Positions 1-9,180 of a DNA stretch of 12,500 nucleotides are shown here, piece by piece. Each line of letters begins with the position of its first letter. Within the stretch, counting starts at the first letter, position 1. This DNA is from Chrysomallon squamiferum (taxonomy: Eukaryota > Mollusca > Gastropoda > Neomphalida > Peltospiridae). The notes beneath the pieces are model-generated. The model saw only the letters and a list, made by a program, of their open reading frames with translations, searched no databases and was not told the DNA's origin. The DNA is taken from NCBI GenBank assembly GCA_012295275.1, contig CM022678.1:3238781-3251280 (forward strand), read 5' to 3'. The position numbers and the translations under genes were made by a program.

Positions 1-89
1 GGAAAGTTTTAAATGATTAAGAATTCGAGTCGTAAAATTTCTTCCCCCTTTTATTTTGTTATTCTGATGAAATATATTTTATCTTGCAG
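1..89 (+). other. 3' end of an upstream intron with splice acceptor
   Basis: A pyrimidine stretch (cttccccctttt, 41-52) and a T-rich run lead to TTGCAG at 84-89, a good 3' splice site. The frame of exon 1 read upstream meets a TAA at 33-35, so coding does not continue far in this direction. It implies at least one earlier, probably non-coding, exon upstream of the window. Alternatively the transcript starts nearby and the acceptor is unused, but I see no TATA-type promoter. Confidence 0.55.
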
Positions 90-107
90 CTCGTGTGCTA
101 TGAAAAC

Positions 108-194
108 ATGGCAGCCGATTCTGACAAAACACCAGAGGGCGCTGCTGAGCCATCTGTTGCCAAGACAACTAGCTCACAACTACCACCACTGAAG
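108..194 (+). CDS. Exon 1: probable start of the coiled-coil protein
   Basis: The exon runs from the acceptor at 88-89 to the donor GTAAAG at 195. The ATG at 108 sits in a favourable context (A at -3, G at +4) and opens 29 codons starting MAADSDKTPEGAAEP and ending SQLPPLK, in phase 0 at the donor. This head is acidic then Ser/Thr/Pro-rich and should be disordered. Six further in-frame codons (90-107, LVCYEN) lie between the acceptor and this ATG, so a start in an earlier exon cannot be excluded; the 90-107 stretch is otherwise 5' UTR. The start is chosen from the Kozak-like context and the typical MAA- N terminus. Confidence 0.65.
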
Positions 195-233
195 GTAAAG
201 AGAAGACCATAAATTAAAAAAATAATAATAAAT

Positions 234-265
<32 letters not shown>

Positions 266-627
266 GACTTAAAATTGAAATTAAAATAAAAAATAAAAAA
301 TAAAATGAAACAAATATATATAAAAAAGTAAATTAAATATATAAATATATAAATAGTAATAATAATAATAGTAGTAGTAGTAGTAGTGTTAGTATTAGTA
401 TAGTATTAGTAGAAGTTAATAGTAATACTACTAATAATAATAACGATAAATAAATAAATCATTTTTGACTCCCGTAATATTTATTTTTGCTGCTTTCTTT
501 AATTTAATTACTTAATATATTTATAATGTTTCTTCATTTTATATTAATCTAAGTCCATGTTTGACACCTATTTAAAGTATTTTGTTTTAAATTATCGTTC
601 TTGAAATGGACTGGTTTTTCTTTCCAG
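195..627 (+). other. Intron 1 with AAT and TAG triplet repeats
   Basis: Bounded by GTAAAG at 195 and TTTCCAG at 621-627. It is AT-rich and holds an imperfect (AAT)n at 221-261 and a decayed TAA/TAG triplet field at about 356-443 (TAATAATAG then TAGTAGTAG, then scattered variants). A polypyrimidine run (tttttctttcc) precedes the acceptor. No coding or conserved-looking element is seen. Confidence 0.75.
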
Positions 628-732
628 ATTCCGCCACCTTCCGACGAGACGGATTCGGAAACGAGGCGGCTCCAACAGGAGTGTGCTATTTATAAACTGA
701 AAGCGGAGGAGCTCGAATACAAAGTAGAAGAG
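628..732 (+). CDS. Exon 2: start of the coiled-coil region
   Basis: 105 nt, 35 codons, phase 0 at both ends, acceptor TTTCCAG and donor GTGAGG at 733. The first half continues the polar head (IPPPSDETDSETRR). From about codon 14 (LQQECAIYKLKAEELEYKVEE) it becomes a charged, leucine-containing helix that runs directly into exon 3. The change in base composition relative to the surrounding intron, the clean splice sites and the phase match to exons 1 and 3 support it. On its own it would be too short to call; the context makes it credible. Confidence 0.72.
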
Positions 733-999
733 GTGAGGCCCATAGGCGTGGCCTGACAATGAATGCAAAATAAAATAAAACAACAACAGAAACAAAAACA
801 AAAACAAAACAAAAATCCAACCAATCAGATATCATAAACCTGAGCCTCGGTTTGAAATGTAGCCTCCGTCTGGAATTCGGGAAAAAAAAAAAAAAATTAT
901 TTTAAAAAAATCGCAATATTACCCATAATCCGTGTGTTAGGAAATCGTTCGATAATCGTGATGCTTTCGATACTTTTTTTTTTATATTTTTTTTTTTAC
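733..999 (+). other. Intron 2, first part: no gene, A-rich runs
   Basis: Follows donor GTGAGG. Contains an A-rich stretch (about 766-816, AAACA-type), a 15-base A run at 882-896 and short T runs at 975-998. Between these is ordinary unique sequence with no open frame of note. Confidence 0.6.
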
Positions 1000-1195
1000 T
1001 GTCTCTCGCCTGATCATCGCACAGTTTGTATCCAATATCATATTACTTTTTCGTCATGATCATTGTTGAAGCTAGAAAAAAGAAACACAACGAAACCACA
1101 TCGTTTATACAAAGAAAATCATCCATCCATGGATCATCGTGGTCTCCAAACGAGCTACTCACAGAAGAGGTCGTTTCAGTGGATTTATGTCTCAT

Positions 1196-1247
1196 CCGGA
1201 AGTGACGACACTGAACATATGATGACGACAGTCATTGTGTTACGTCA
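1196..1247. promoter_or_regulatory. ETS/CRE-like composite with repeated TGACG half-sites
   Basis: CCGGAAGTGACG at 1196-1207 joins an ETS core (CCGGAAGT) to a CRE/AP-1 half-site (TGACG), a combination known from animal promoters. TGACGACA occurs at 1203-1210 and again at 1223-1230, and TACGTCA at 1241-1247. The surrounding 1000-1260 stretch is not a simple repeat and has more G+C than its flanks. It may be an intronic enhancer or alternative promoter; binding is inferred, not shown. Confidence 0.35.
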
Positions 1248-1330
1248 CTGATTTCTGTTACGAAGGAGAAAAAACAGGCAGGATGCGCCAGCCATAAGGA
1301 CGAAAATATAATTAAAACAAAACGAATGAT

Positions 1331-1363
1331 GTATATATATATAGATATATAGATATATAGATA
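1331..1363. repeat. TATA/TAGATA simple repeat
   Basis: A short AT dinucleotide run followed by three ATAGATAT units. It has no visible function beyond local DNA flexibility. Confidence 0.7.
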
Positions 1364-1479
1364 TTATAAGTCCACTATTTATGTGCTCAATTTACGCTTT
1401 GGAACTGGAAAGAATGTGACTGAATGAACGAACATGCTTTGTATTTTGGCGTGGAATCAGCAGAATCTTTAAAACGCAG

Positions 1480-1559
1480 TTCTAGAATACAGCTGTGAAT
1501 TTCTAGAATGAGGAGTGTATTGCTTTTGTATAATTACGAGCGCTCTGCATTTTCTAGAA
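1480..1559. promoter_or_regulatory. Three TTCTAGAA palindromes (heat-shock-element-like)
   Basis: TTCTAGAA occurs at 1480-1487, 1501-1508 and 1552-1559, the first two exactly 21 bp apart. TTCnnGAA is the two-pentamer core bound by heat-shock factor, and upstream GAA pentamers occur near 1401-1413 (ggaactggaaagaa). A single further copy is at 3081-3088. The clustering is directly visible; heat-shock-factor use is an inference. Confidence 0.35.
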
Positions 1560-1644
1560 TTAATCGTTTTATATAAATTTTTATTATTCACTGACAATGC
1601 CAAATGCAATGTGGTTGTTTTAGTTCCCCCTTCCCCCATTCCTC

Positions 1645-1756
1645 GTCCTATGACGTCATTAACTATGACGTTCCTTATGAATATACCTCCCCAGTTTACG
1701 GCATTATGACGTCATTCACTTTATGACGCACCATCGTTTGTTTTGTCCTATGACGT
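1645..1756. promoter_or_regulatory. CRE cluster: two perfect TGACGTCA and three TGACG variants
   Basis: Perfect palindromic CREs lie at 1651-1658 and 1707-1714, with further TGACGT/TGACGC at 1666, 1724 and 1751. The two perfect sites sit in a diverged duplicate (ATGACGTCATT-ACT-ATGACG in both), and GTCCTATGACGT recurs exactly 100 bp apart (1645 and 1745). CREB/ATF-type bZIP proteins bind this sequence. Together with the TTCTAGAA and ETS/CRE motifs upstream it makes 1000-1760 the best regulatory candidate in intron 2. Confidence 0.4.
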
Positions 1757-1811
1757 TTTGTGTGAAAGCTTTGCTTAAATTTCACTAGTGATCATTTCAG
1801 GTTGTGCAAAC

Positions 1812-1920
1812 TTTTTTTTTTTTTTTTTAAATTGCTTGTTTGTTTGTTTGTTTGTTTGTTTAAAGGTGCAGCAATGGGGTTTGGGTGTTTGAGTGAATGT
1901 ATTGCATTTTTAATTTAAAA

Positions 1921-1953
<33 letters not shown>
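1812..1953. repeat. T17 run, (TTTG)n and (AAT)n
   Basis: T17 at 1812-1828, (TTTG)6 at about 1836-1861 and (AAT)n at 1919-1953, separated by short unique sequence. These are ordinary intronic microsatellites. Confidence 0.85.
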
Positions 1954-1955
<2 letters not shown>

Positions 1956-2079
1956 TTTATATTTCTTGAAATTAAAACATTTAGATTATTCTTGTCAACA
2001 AGCAGCTAGACAAGACCAAATTATTTTTTTTATTATTATCATGAATCTTAAATTTTTTAATTTTTAATTTTTGTTTTTA

Positions 2080-2096
2080 TTTTTTTTTTTTTTTTT
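2080..2096. repeat. T17 run
   Basis: An uninterrupted T run in T-rich intron. It may be the complement of a retroposon poly(A), but no element body is recognised beside it. Confidence 0.8.
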
Positions 2097-2292
2097 GTCA
2101 CGTTAGAACGGGACCTTAAGGAATGAAAAAAAGGGCCAACAATGCTCATCTATTTGTAATAGGGTGGGGAAAGAATATTTTATTAAATAAAAGAAGAAAA
2201 GAAAAAGCTCAACATTATTGTATTCATGTAACACATCATTCATTTCAACATTTCAGATTCCGCAATATAATTAACATTTTCAAGTTATGTAA

Positions 2293-2293
2293 A

Positions 2294-2342
<49 letters not shown>

Positions 2343-2346
2343 TATT
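2293..2346. repeat. (ATT)18 microsatellite
   Basis: A near-perfect ATT triplet run. It is complementary to the (AAT)n at 1919-1953, so the transcript could fold back between them. Confidence 0.9.
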
Positions 2347-3360
2347 TCGTTTTTAAAGTAATTTTCAAGAAATTTATTTAAATTAAATAATGCAATATTT
2401 TCATTAAAACAGAATTAAATATAATTTAATGTTAAAAGCTTTTAAATTTTTAAAATAGAACTAATAAGTTGTTTTTATCAGGAATAGAGATATAAATAAT
2501 TTAAAAAACAGAAAACCCCAAAATAATGATTTAGCATAAGACTTTCTTATAAGGTTTTAACAATACACTATCACATATCGTATTAGTACTGTATGGGGTT
2601 CATCATATGTCTTATTATTAGTTATGTTTTAACATTACCCTATCAAATATCATATTAGTCTGTAGATCAAACAATACATATCACATATCGTATGTATTAA
2701 TAGTCTAGGGATTTTAAAGTTATAACACATCTTCTCATCATTAGTGATTTTATCATACTTAATTTTAAATATTTAAGATTTAAAATGAGTGCTTTATGTC
2801 TTGTAATTCATAAACATAGGCATATAAAACATTTATATATTTAACACTATTGATATACCTGTTATCGTTTTATTAATAATAGGTTATCGCTCAAAAGCTC
2901 ATATCGATTGTATCGATACTGTTTTTCCATATTGTATTAGATTTAGTAGTCTCTCTGATACCATGTTGATTTTAATGATTCTGTCATTTGGTACTAAACT
3001 TAATGTACTGTTTCATATTATATTGTTTCTCAGTAGGATTTCATATCATAGAAAATTTAATATAGATATCAATATCTTTTTTCTAGAAAAATCTGTTATT
3101 TATACCATTAGTAATATTCATTCTCAAATTTTAGAATTTATTTTGGAAACATCTTTTGAAATCACAATATTAAATTCTATAAACGTTTTTCTCAAATTCT
3201 ATAATACTTTTTCTCAGATCTTAAGCTTTCTCTCTGAAACATTTTCTAGATTTTAACTTTTGAAACATTTTTCCATTAACATTTTCGATAAACATTGTTC
3301 TCTTTTTAAAATGTAAATATATATATTTCTGAAACATTTTCACAAATGATAATGCTAGTC
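2347..3360. repeat. Intron 2: degenerate AT-rich repeat field
   Basis: There is no gene here. Recurring words include TATCACATATCGTAT at 2569-2583 and 2679-2693 with a variant at 2641-2656 (TATCAAATATCATATT), and the exact TGAAACATTTT at 3235, 3261 and 3320. TTCTCA-type words recur at 3120-3215. The pattern looks like old minisatellite-type arrays that have mutated until only fragments align. Open frames here are hydrophobic products of A/T-rich codons and are not called. Confidence 0.45.
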
Positions 3361-3550
3361 TAAGGCTTTTTTTTTTTTTTGCAGGCACTATCTCAAATAC
3401 ACCGTAATTTTAATCTATTATCTTACGTCATATTGGTTTTTGCAGATTACTCGTTAGTTTAGAAAGTTGATGTTAGAAGACATTCCCGTTTCGTATTCCC
3501 AGTTGTTTTAAAAGTTGTCTGACGAAGTGAAGATTATGGGGGCTGCCATT

Positions 3551-3651
3551 AAATGCAGAAAGTTAATTATTTTAATAATTTATTCTAATATAAGAAAATA
3601 AACAAAGTAAGTAAGTACGTAAGTAAGTAAGTAAGTAAGTAAGTAACTAAC

Positions 3652-3694
<43 letters not shown>

Positions 3695-3826
3695 AATGAA
3701 ACGAAACGAAATGTAGAAAGTTGATTATTTTAATCATTTATTCTAAAATAAGAAAATAAACAAAATAAATGCGTAAGTAAGTAAGTAAGTAAGTAAACAA
3801 AATGAAACTGAACGAAAGGAAACGAA
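3551..3826. repeat. Diverged tandem duplication with (GTAA)n and (AAAT)n
   Basis: Copy 1 at 3551-3708 and copy 2 at 3709-3826 share, in order, AATG-AGAAAGTT-ATTATTTTAAT, TTTATTCTAA, AAGAAAATAAACAAA, a (GTAA)n tract and an AAAATGAAAC tail. Copy 1 has a longer (GTAA)n (about 3607-3645) followed by an (AAAT)n tract (about 3650-3694) that is absent from copy 2. So a segment of about 115 bp duplicated and copy 1 then expanded internally. Confidence 0.75.
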
Positions 3827-4205
3827 ATAAAATAACATGACGTAATATAACAATTTAAAATAAACTGTATGTTGTTTAAATATGCGCTACTTCTGAAAAA
3901 AAAGAAGAAGAAAAAAGCAAATAAAAGTTAATTAAAAAGTCTTAAACGTATAATCAAGAACTATAAAAATTATCAAAAACATCGCAACTTGTCAACAAGC
4001 AAAATAAGAACACAAGTTGTTTGTGTATGTATATGTATGTACTGATAAAAAAAAGGGCGGGGCTGAGGGTTTTTTTTTTAAGGGTACAGGCCCCCAATCA
4101 TCTCATGAACATTTTTTTTTTTTTTTTTTATTTATCCTTCGATCTCTGCTGTATGAATGTGACGTGAACGTGGTTGGAACGAGATATTTATGCAAGATGG
4201 CGCTT
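3827..4205. other. Intron 2: unique AT-rich stretch with poly-T runs
   Basis: No gene is seen. It holds A-rich sequence at 3896-3920, a T run at 4070-4079 and T18 at 4112-4129, and one TGACGTGA site at 4160-4167. The short open frame across 4017-4217 is not supported by splice sites or composition. Confidence 0.55.
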
Positions 4206-4489
4206 TTATCAATTTAATATTTATTTATTTATTTGTTAATATTAATTGTTATTTGTTTGTTTGTTTGTTTTATTAATTTTATTTTATTTATTTGTTTATT
4301 TTATTATTTATTTTATTTATATTAATTTTTATTTATTTATTTATTTATATAATTTTATTTATTTTATTTTATTTTATTTATTTATTTATTAATTTATTTT
4401 ATTTTAATTTATTTTAATTTTATTTTATTTATTTATTTATTTTATTCATTTGTTTATTTTATTTTATTTATTTATTTATTTATTCATTT

Positions 4490-4524
<35 letters not shown>

Positions 4525-4574
4525 TTTTTTATTTTATTTATTAATATTATTTGTTTATTTATTTATTCATTCAT
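4206..4574. repeat. Long (TTTA)/(TTTTA) low-complexity field
   Basis: About 370 bp made almost only of T and A, as TTTA and TTTTA units with rare G or C. It is low-complexity intronic DNA; phenylalanine/leucine/isoleucine-rich frames through it are meaningless. Confidence 0.9.
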
Positions 4575-4948
4575 ACGTTTCTCAAGTATAAACATAATAG
4601 AGTTTGTAACATACAAGGTGTGTTTTGTCATTGTTATTTAATATTTACTTCTTTTTACCTGTATATCACTTGTTTCTTTTTTTACACATGAATTTTTACA
4701 CATCGTTATGCATGTTTCCAAGTCAAAAAAAACAAAAAAACACAAAGAATTAAAAAACAAATAAAGAATGAAATACCAAACTTGGTGTTGTTTTTGATTT
4801 GTTGTTAATATCATTTTCTTTTAATTAGTTTCTTTGTAATTTCCTAAATTTTGTTGTAATTTTAGCATAATTACAATATTTTATTTTATATACTATTAAA
4901 ATAGATTAGTTGTGTTATTTATTGTATTCAGTGAATCATAAGGTTTTT
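4575..4948. other. Intron 2: unique AT-rich sequence
   Basis: Contains A runs near 4725-4741 and short AT-rich words. I see no exon, promoter motif or element in it. Confidence 0.5.
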
Positions 4949-5054
4949 CTATGTATGTATGTATGTATGTATGTACTTACGTATTTAATATGAGTGTACG
5001 TATGTATGTGTATATGATGTATATATGTAATTGTACGTATGAATATGTATACAG

Positions 5055-5096
<42 letters not shown>

Positions 5097-5135
5097 GTCT
5101 GTAAGTATGAATGTATGTATGTATGTGTGTACGTA
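4949..5135. repeat. Compound (ATGT)n / (GT)n / (AT)n microsatellite
   Basis: (ATGT)6 at 4950-4973, interrupted GTAT-type sequence, (GT)8 at 5055-5070, (AT)13 at 5070-5096 and a second ATGT run at 5107-5128. It gives Met-Tyr-Val-Cys frames that are not genes. Confidence 0.9.
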
Positions 5136-5224
5136 CGTGTGTATTTGTGTCTGTATTTAGGTATGATTATTCTGTTGTCTTAAGTACGTCTGATTTCACT
5201 TGCAAAGTCCAATCACAAATATCG

Positions 5225-5246
5225 ATAATAATAATAATAATAATTG

Positions 5247-5290
<44 letters not shown>

Positions 5291-5374
5291 ATTTTTATTA
5301 ATAATATTATTATTATTATTATTATTTTTATTTATTTATTTATTGTTATTATTATTGTTATTATTATTATTATT
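5225..5374. repeat. Fold-back (AAT)n then (ATT)n arrays
   Basis: (AAT)n at 5225-5244 is followed after a few bases by (ATT)n at 5250-5289, then AAT/ATT mixtures to 5374. The two arms are complementary, so the RNA can form a hairpin of about 20 bp with a very short loop (tgttg). It ends in TTACAG at 5373-5378, an acceptor-like sequence with no exon behind it. Confidence 0.85.
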
Positions 5375-5375
5375 A

Positions 5376-5895
5376 CAGTGTAATAGTGAAAACATAAAAG
5401 TAAATAAATAATCAAAATTATCATCATTAACTTGATACTGACACTCATATTTTTTTTAAACTAATTTTTCTAATTCGTACTCATTCTGAAATTCTGAAGT
5501 TTTTCTCTCATCTGAAATTTCAGCAAAGAAAAAAGATTACTTCAAACTCAAACCTTCTATATACATTATTATGTATTACAGATATATATCACTTTAACTA
5601 AGTGGTTATCATGCAGATTGGTAGATAAATAAAACGGAAATAAATAAATAATGAATAAAGAATTTAACACCAACCCTTTGCATCTAGTTTAAACCACAGC
5701 ATGGGGCTGAATTCTTCGAATTTTTCAAAGCAGCCAAAACTCAGTTTCTAATTTTAGTCTCAGATAAAAGATTTGAAATTTATGTGACCTGGCTCTGGTG
5801 GTTGAAATATTGCTTTTTATAAAAGAAGAGAAATAATAAAATGTTTATTTATTAACTTTTAGTTAAAAGAACTTTTTTATTTTTTTATTTTTTTT

Positions 5896-5898
<3 letters not shown>
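5376..5898. other. Intron 2: unique sequence without a recognisable element
   Basis: Unique AT-rich intron. A GC-richer patch at about 5676-5810 (accaaccctttgcatc, ctggctctggtgg) has no open frame with splice sites. I see no motif I can name. Confidence 0.45.

Positions 5899-5945
<47 letters not shown>
5899..5945. repeat. T47 homopolymer
   Basis: 47 consecutive T residues followed by GCAG. On the minus strand this is CTGC plus A47, the form of a retroposon poly(A) tail whose body would lie at about 5946-6020, but that body matches nothing I know. It also mimics a strong polypyrimidine tract and acceptor; the downstream sequence is not coding. The length is likely variable and prone to sequencing error. 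Confidence 0.9.
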
Positions 5946-5947
<2 letters not shown>

Positions 5948-6024
5948 AGTGCTAGAATGTTTTCGAAAAGAATAATAGAAGATTTGTTTCTGTTTCGCTA
6001 TATACTGTTATAAAACGGACTAAA

Positions 6025-6252
<228 letters not shown>

Positions 6253-6389
6253 TATATGGATGAATATATGTGTGTATTCATGTTTGCTTGTAAGCGTGTA
6301 TCTGCGTGTATAAAAGAAAAAAACAGCAAAAGAGATAGAAAGAAAGAATGAATCTGATAGATTGAGGAGAAAGTAAAATAAAATGACAA

Positions 6390-6850
<461 letters not shown>

Positions 6851-6871
6851 ATAGATATAGACTGAAAGACC

Positions 6872-6872
<1 letters not shown>

Positions 6873-6949
<77 letters not shown>

Positions 6950-7069
6950 TACATACATACACGTACATACATACATATACATACATACATACGTACATAC
7001 ATACATACATACATATATACATACACACGTAAACACACACAACATACATACATTCATACATACATACAT
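6873..7069. repeat. (AC)36 followed by (ACAT)n
   Basis: (AC)36 at 6873-6944, then ACAT units with CGTACAT interruptions to 7069, ending about 90 bp before exon 3. Intronic CA repeats near acceptors can bind hnRNP L-type factors in animals; that role here is only a possibility. Confidence 0.93.
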
Positions 7070-7156
7070 GTCTCTTCTTTATATTTTATTAAAATATACA
7101 TTACATTAAATTGCTATTCACATCTGTAATAACGACAAGTGTGTTTGTGATTGCAG

Positions 7157-8145
7157 ATAAACGACATCTGGAAATCAAAAAGCGCCGCCTCGGAGAAAGA
7201 GAAGCGACTTCTGGAAATGCAGGCGCAGACGAAAGCAGACGAGCTCGCGCTTCTGGAAATTTCCATGCGGAGCGTGAAGCAGGACCTGTGCCAGAAGGAC
7301 AGGCAGGTCAGCGAGCTGGAAGCCGCCATTAGCGAGAAAACGAGCGCTCTCGCGAGACGCGACGAGATCATACAGGACCAGGACGACGTCATCCGGCAGC
7401 GCGACCAGCAGTTCCAGACGCTGCTCGAGCAGATCTCGCAGAGGGACGAGAACATCCGAGACTTGCGCGAGACGATCCGGAACCGCGACGAGAGGCTGAA
7501 GGAGAAGGACGACATCCTGCGCAAGCTCAACTGCACCGTCGACGGCAACCGGAGAGACGTCGCGATGCTCAGCGAGAAGCTGAACGACGTCACCGCGCAG
7601 CTGAGCGAGAAGGACGCCGTCGTGACGGTGCTGCAGCAGCAGATCAGCGAGCACGTGCCCCGGGACACCGGGAAGCGAGACGGACGTGGAGAAAGAGAAC
7701 GCGAGGCTGAAAGACGCGAACAGGACTCTGCAGTTTGACCTCCAGACGACCAAAGCCGAGAACGAGGTTCTGCAGGGGAACCTCGCGAAGGCGAGGCAGG
7801 CCCTGGACGAAGCCATGCTGCTGTGGGACAAGGACAAAACGTCGATGGAAATGAACCTGAACATCGCCGAGGAGAAGCTGAGAATTTACGAGACGTTTCC
7901 CTGGAATGGAGAAAACGGACGTGGCGGAGGCGCTGAAATCCGACGCTCAGCTGTACTTCAAGGAGAAAGAGGAGCTGGCGCGTGACCTCCAGCACGCGAA
8001 GAAGAGGAACGAGGCAAACCTGAAGGACCTGAAAGAAACGAATGCGAAACTCGAGACGGAGCTGGCGAACGTTCTGAAAAAGGTGAAAGTCCTGGAGGAA
8101 GAGAAAACCAAGCTGCAGGCGGAACTGGAACGACTGAAACCTCAG
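7157..8145 (+). CDS. Exon 3: long coiled-coil exon with two frame breaks
   Basis: Acceptor GATTGCAG ends at 7156 and donor GTGAGA begins at 8146. The frame opens INDIWKSKSAASEKEK. From exon residue L30 every seventh residue is hydrophobic up to I163 (20 heptads), with [K/R/Q]-Asp recurring in register at D48, 69, 76, 83, 97, 111, 118 and 153. Frame 1 is good to V-P at 7658-7660; the next frame (SETDVEKENARLKD onward) runs to about 7898 (LRIYETFP), and a third frame (GMEKTDVAEALK onward) to the donor, ending LERLKPQ. Each shift is +1 at CCC-NGG. 989 minus 2 is 987 nt, 329 codons, phase 0 at both ends, and the repaired text reads Pro-Gly at both points, in linkers between coils. Single-base errors or a broken allele fit best. 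Coding character (GC-rich, heptads) is strong in all three parts. Confidence 0.85.
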
Positions 8146-8370
8146 GTGAGATGATCTCAAGATTTGTCCTCGACTTTCACATTTTAGACATTTTAAGTTT
8201 TTTAATCAGATTGTTAAGCCAATTCATAGATTTGGCAGACGATATTGTAAGAGGCTTTCCTTCAAAATACCAGCTAAAATTCTAAGACTTTAGAACAAGA
8301 CTGAAGTATTACGAAGAATTATTTTTCTTCTTATCAGCATCTCAGTAGAATAGTAAAATATTCATTATTA

Positions 8371-8463
<93 letters not shown>

Positions 8464-8892
8464 TTATTTATTTATTTGTTTATTTAATTACTTTATTTTA
8501 TTTTATTTTTTGTTTTGTTTTGTTTATGAGGTATTCCAGAATCAAAACAGTTTGTCTCAATATCACAATTACCCAATTCCCCCCCAAAAAACAATTTTAT
8601 TTTTGGGCTGGGGTGTCGTCGAACAAACAAACACTACTACAACAAAACAGCCTCTCATCAATCAGTTTAAAAAGTATTTACAACAACAACAACACGAGGA
8701 ATAATACGAGAAGGAACAGGACAACAAAACAACCTTCCACAAAATTCTGTTTTATAAGCAAAACAACGAATACGACAAATCAGCTATGATTAGACCGCAA
8801 TACGTAGACCAGTCTGTATTGAAATATAATTAAACACAAATATTATACTTATATATACATACATACATACATACATTCACCTCTCTCTCCAG
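8146..8892 (+). other. Intron 3 with long (ATT)n array
   Basis: GTGAGA donor and CTCTCTCTCCAG acceptor. It contains (ATT)n of about 30 units at 8362-8462, TTTA/TTTTG units to 8525, CAA triplets at 8679-8693 and ACAT units at 8855-8876 just before the acceptor's CT tract. The rest is unique and non-coding. Confidence 0.85.
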
Positions 8893-9165
8893 GCTGAGAT
8901 GGCGTACAAGCTGCAGCAAGAGGAGCGCGTGCAGCGAGCTGAACACCTCGCGATGAAGGTCCGCTACGAGACTCGCTTTGAGAAGATGACGAAGGACTAC
9001 TCGAAGATGATCCTGACGGTGGAGAAGCTGCAGAAGGAGCGAGACCTCGACAAACAGATTATCCAGGGCGTCCAGAAGGGGATGGCGCAGATGAAGGAGA
9101 ACTACACGAACGACCTGCACCGGTGGGAGGAGGAGAGGAGATACCTGGAGAGGCAGATGTCGGAG
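8893..9165 (+). CDS. Exon 4: continuing coiled coil
   Basis: 273 nt, 91 codons, phase 0 at both ends, acceptor CTCTCTCCAG and donor GTAGGG at 9166. It begins AEMAYKLQQEERVQRAE and ends YLERQMSE. Core positions at exon residues F29, M32, Y36, M39, V43 and L46, and I57, V60, M64, M67 and Y71, follow the 3-4 heptad spacing, so it is a classical coiled coil, unlike the single-core pattern of exon 3. W78 near the end (HRWEEERR) may mark a conserved point. Reading through the donor gives VGKVS and a TAG at 9181-9183, so the splice site is needed to continue the protein, which extends beyond this window. Confidence 0.88.
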
Positions 9166-9180
9166 GTAGGGAAGGTTTCG

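Noticed and set aside
1063-1251. 62-codon + frame
   Set aside because: No splice sites in phase with the gene and no coding composition; better explained as the regulatory-looking stretch.
2963-3256. 97-codon hydrophobic + frame
   Set aside because: Ile/Leu/Phe-rich as expected for A/T-only codons, in a degenerate repeat field, with no splice sites or homology that I recognise.
7114-8160. Long minus-strand open frame (348 codons) opposite exon 3
   Set aside because: It is Ser/Arg/Phe-rich and mirrors the GC-rich, stop-poor exon 3. The + strand has heptads, matched splice sites and phase, which explain the openness.
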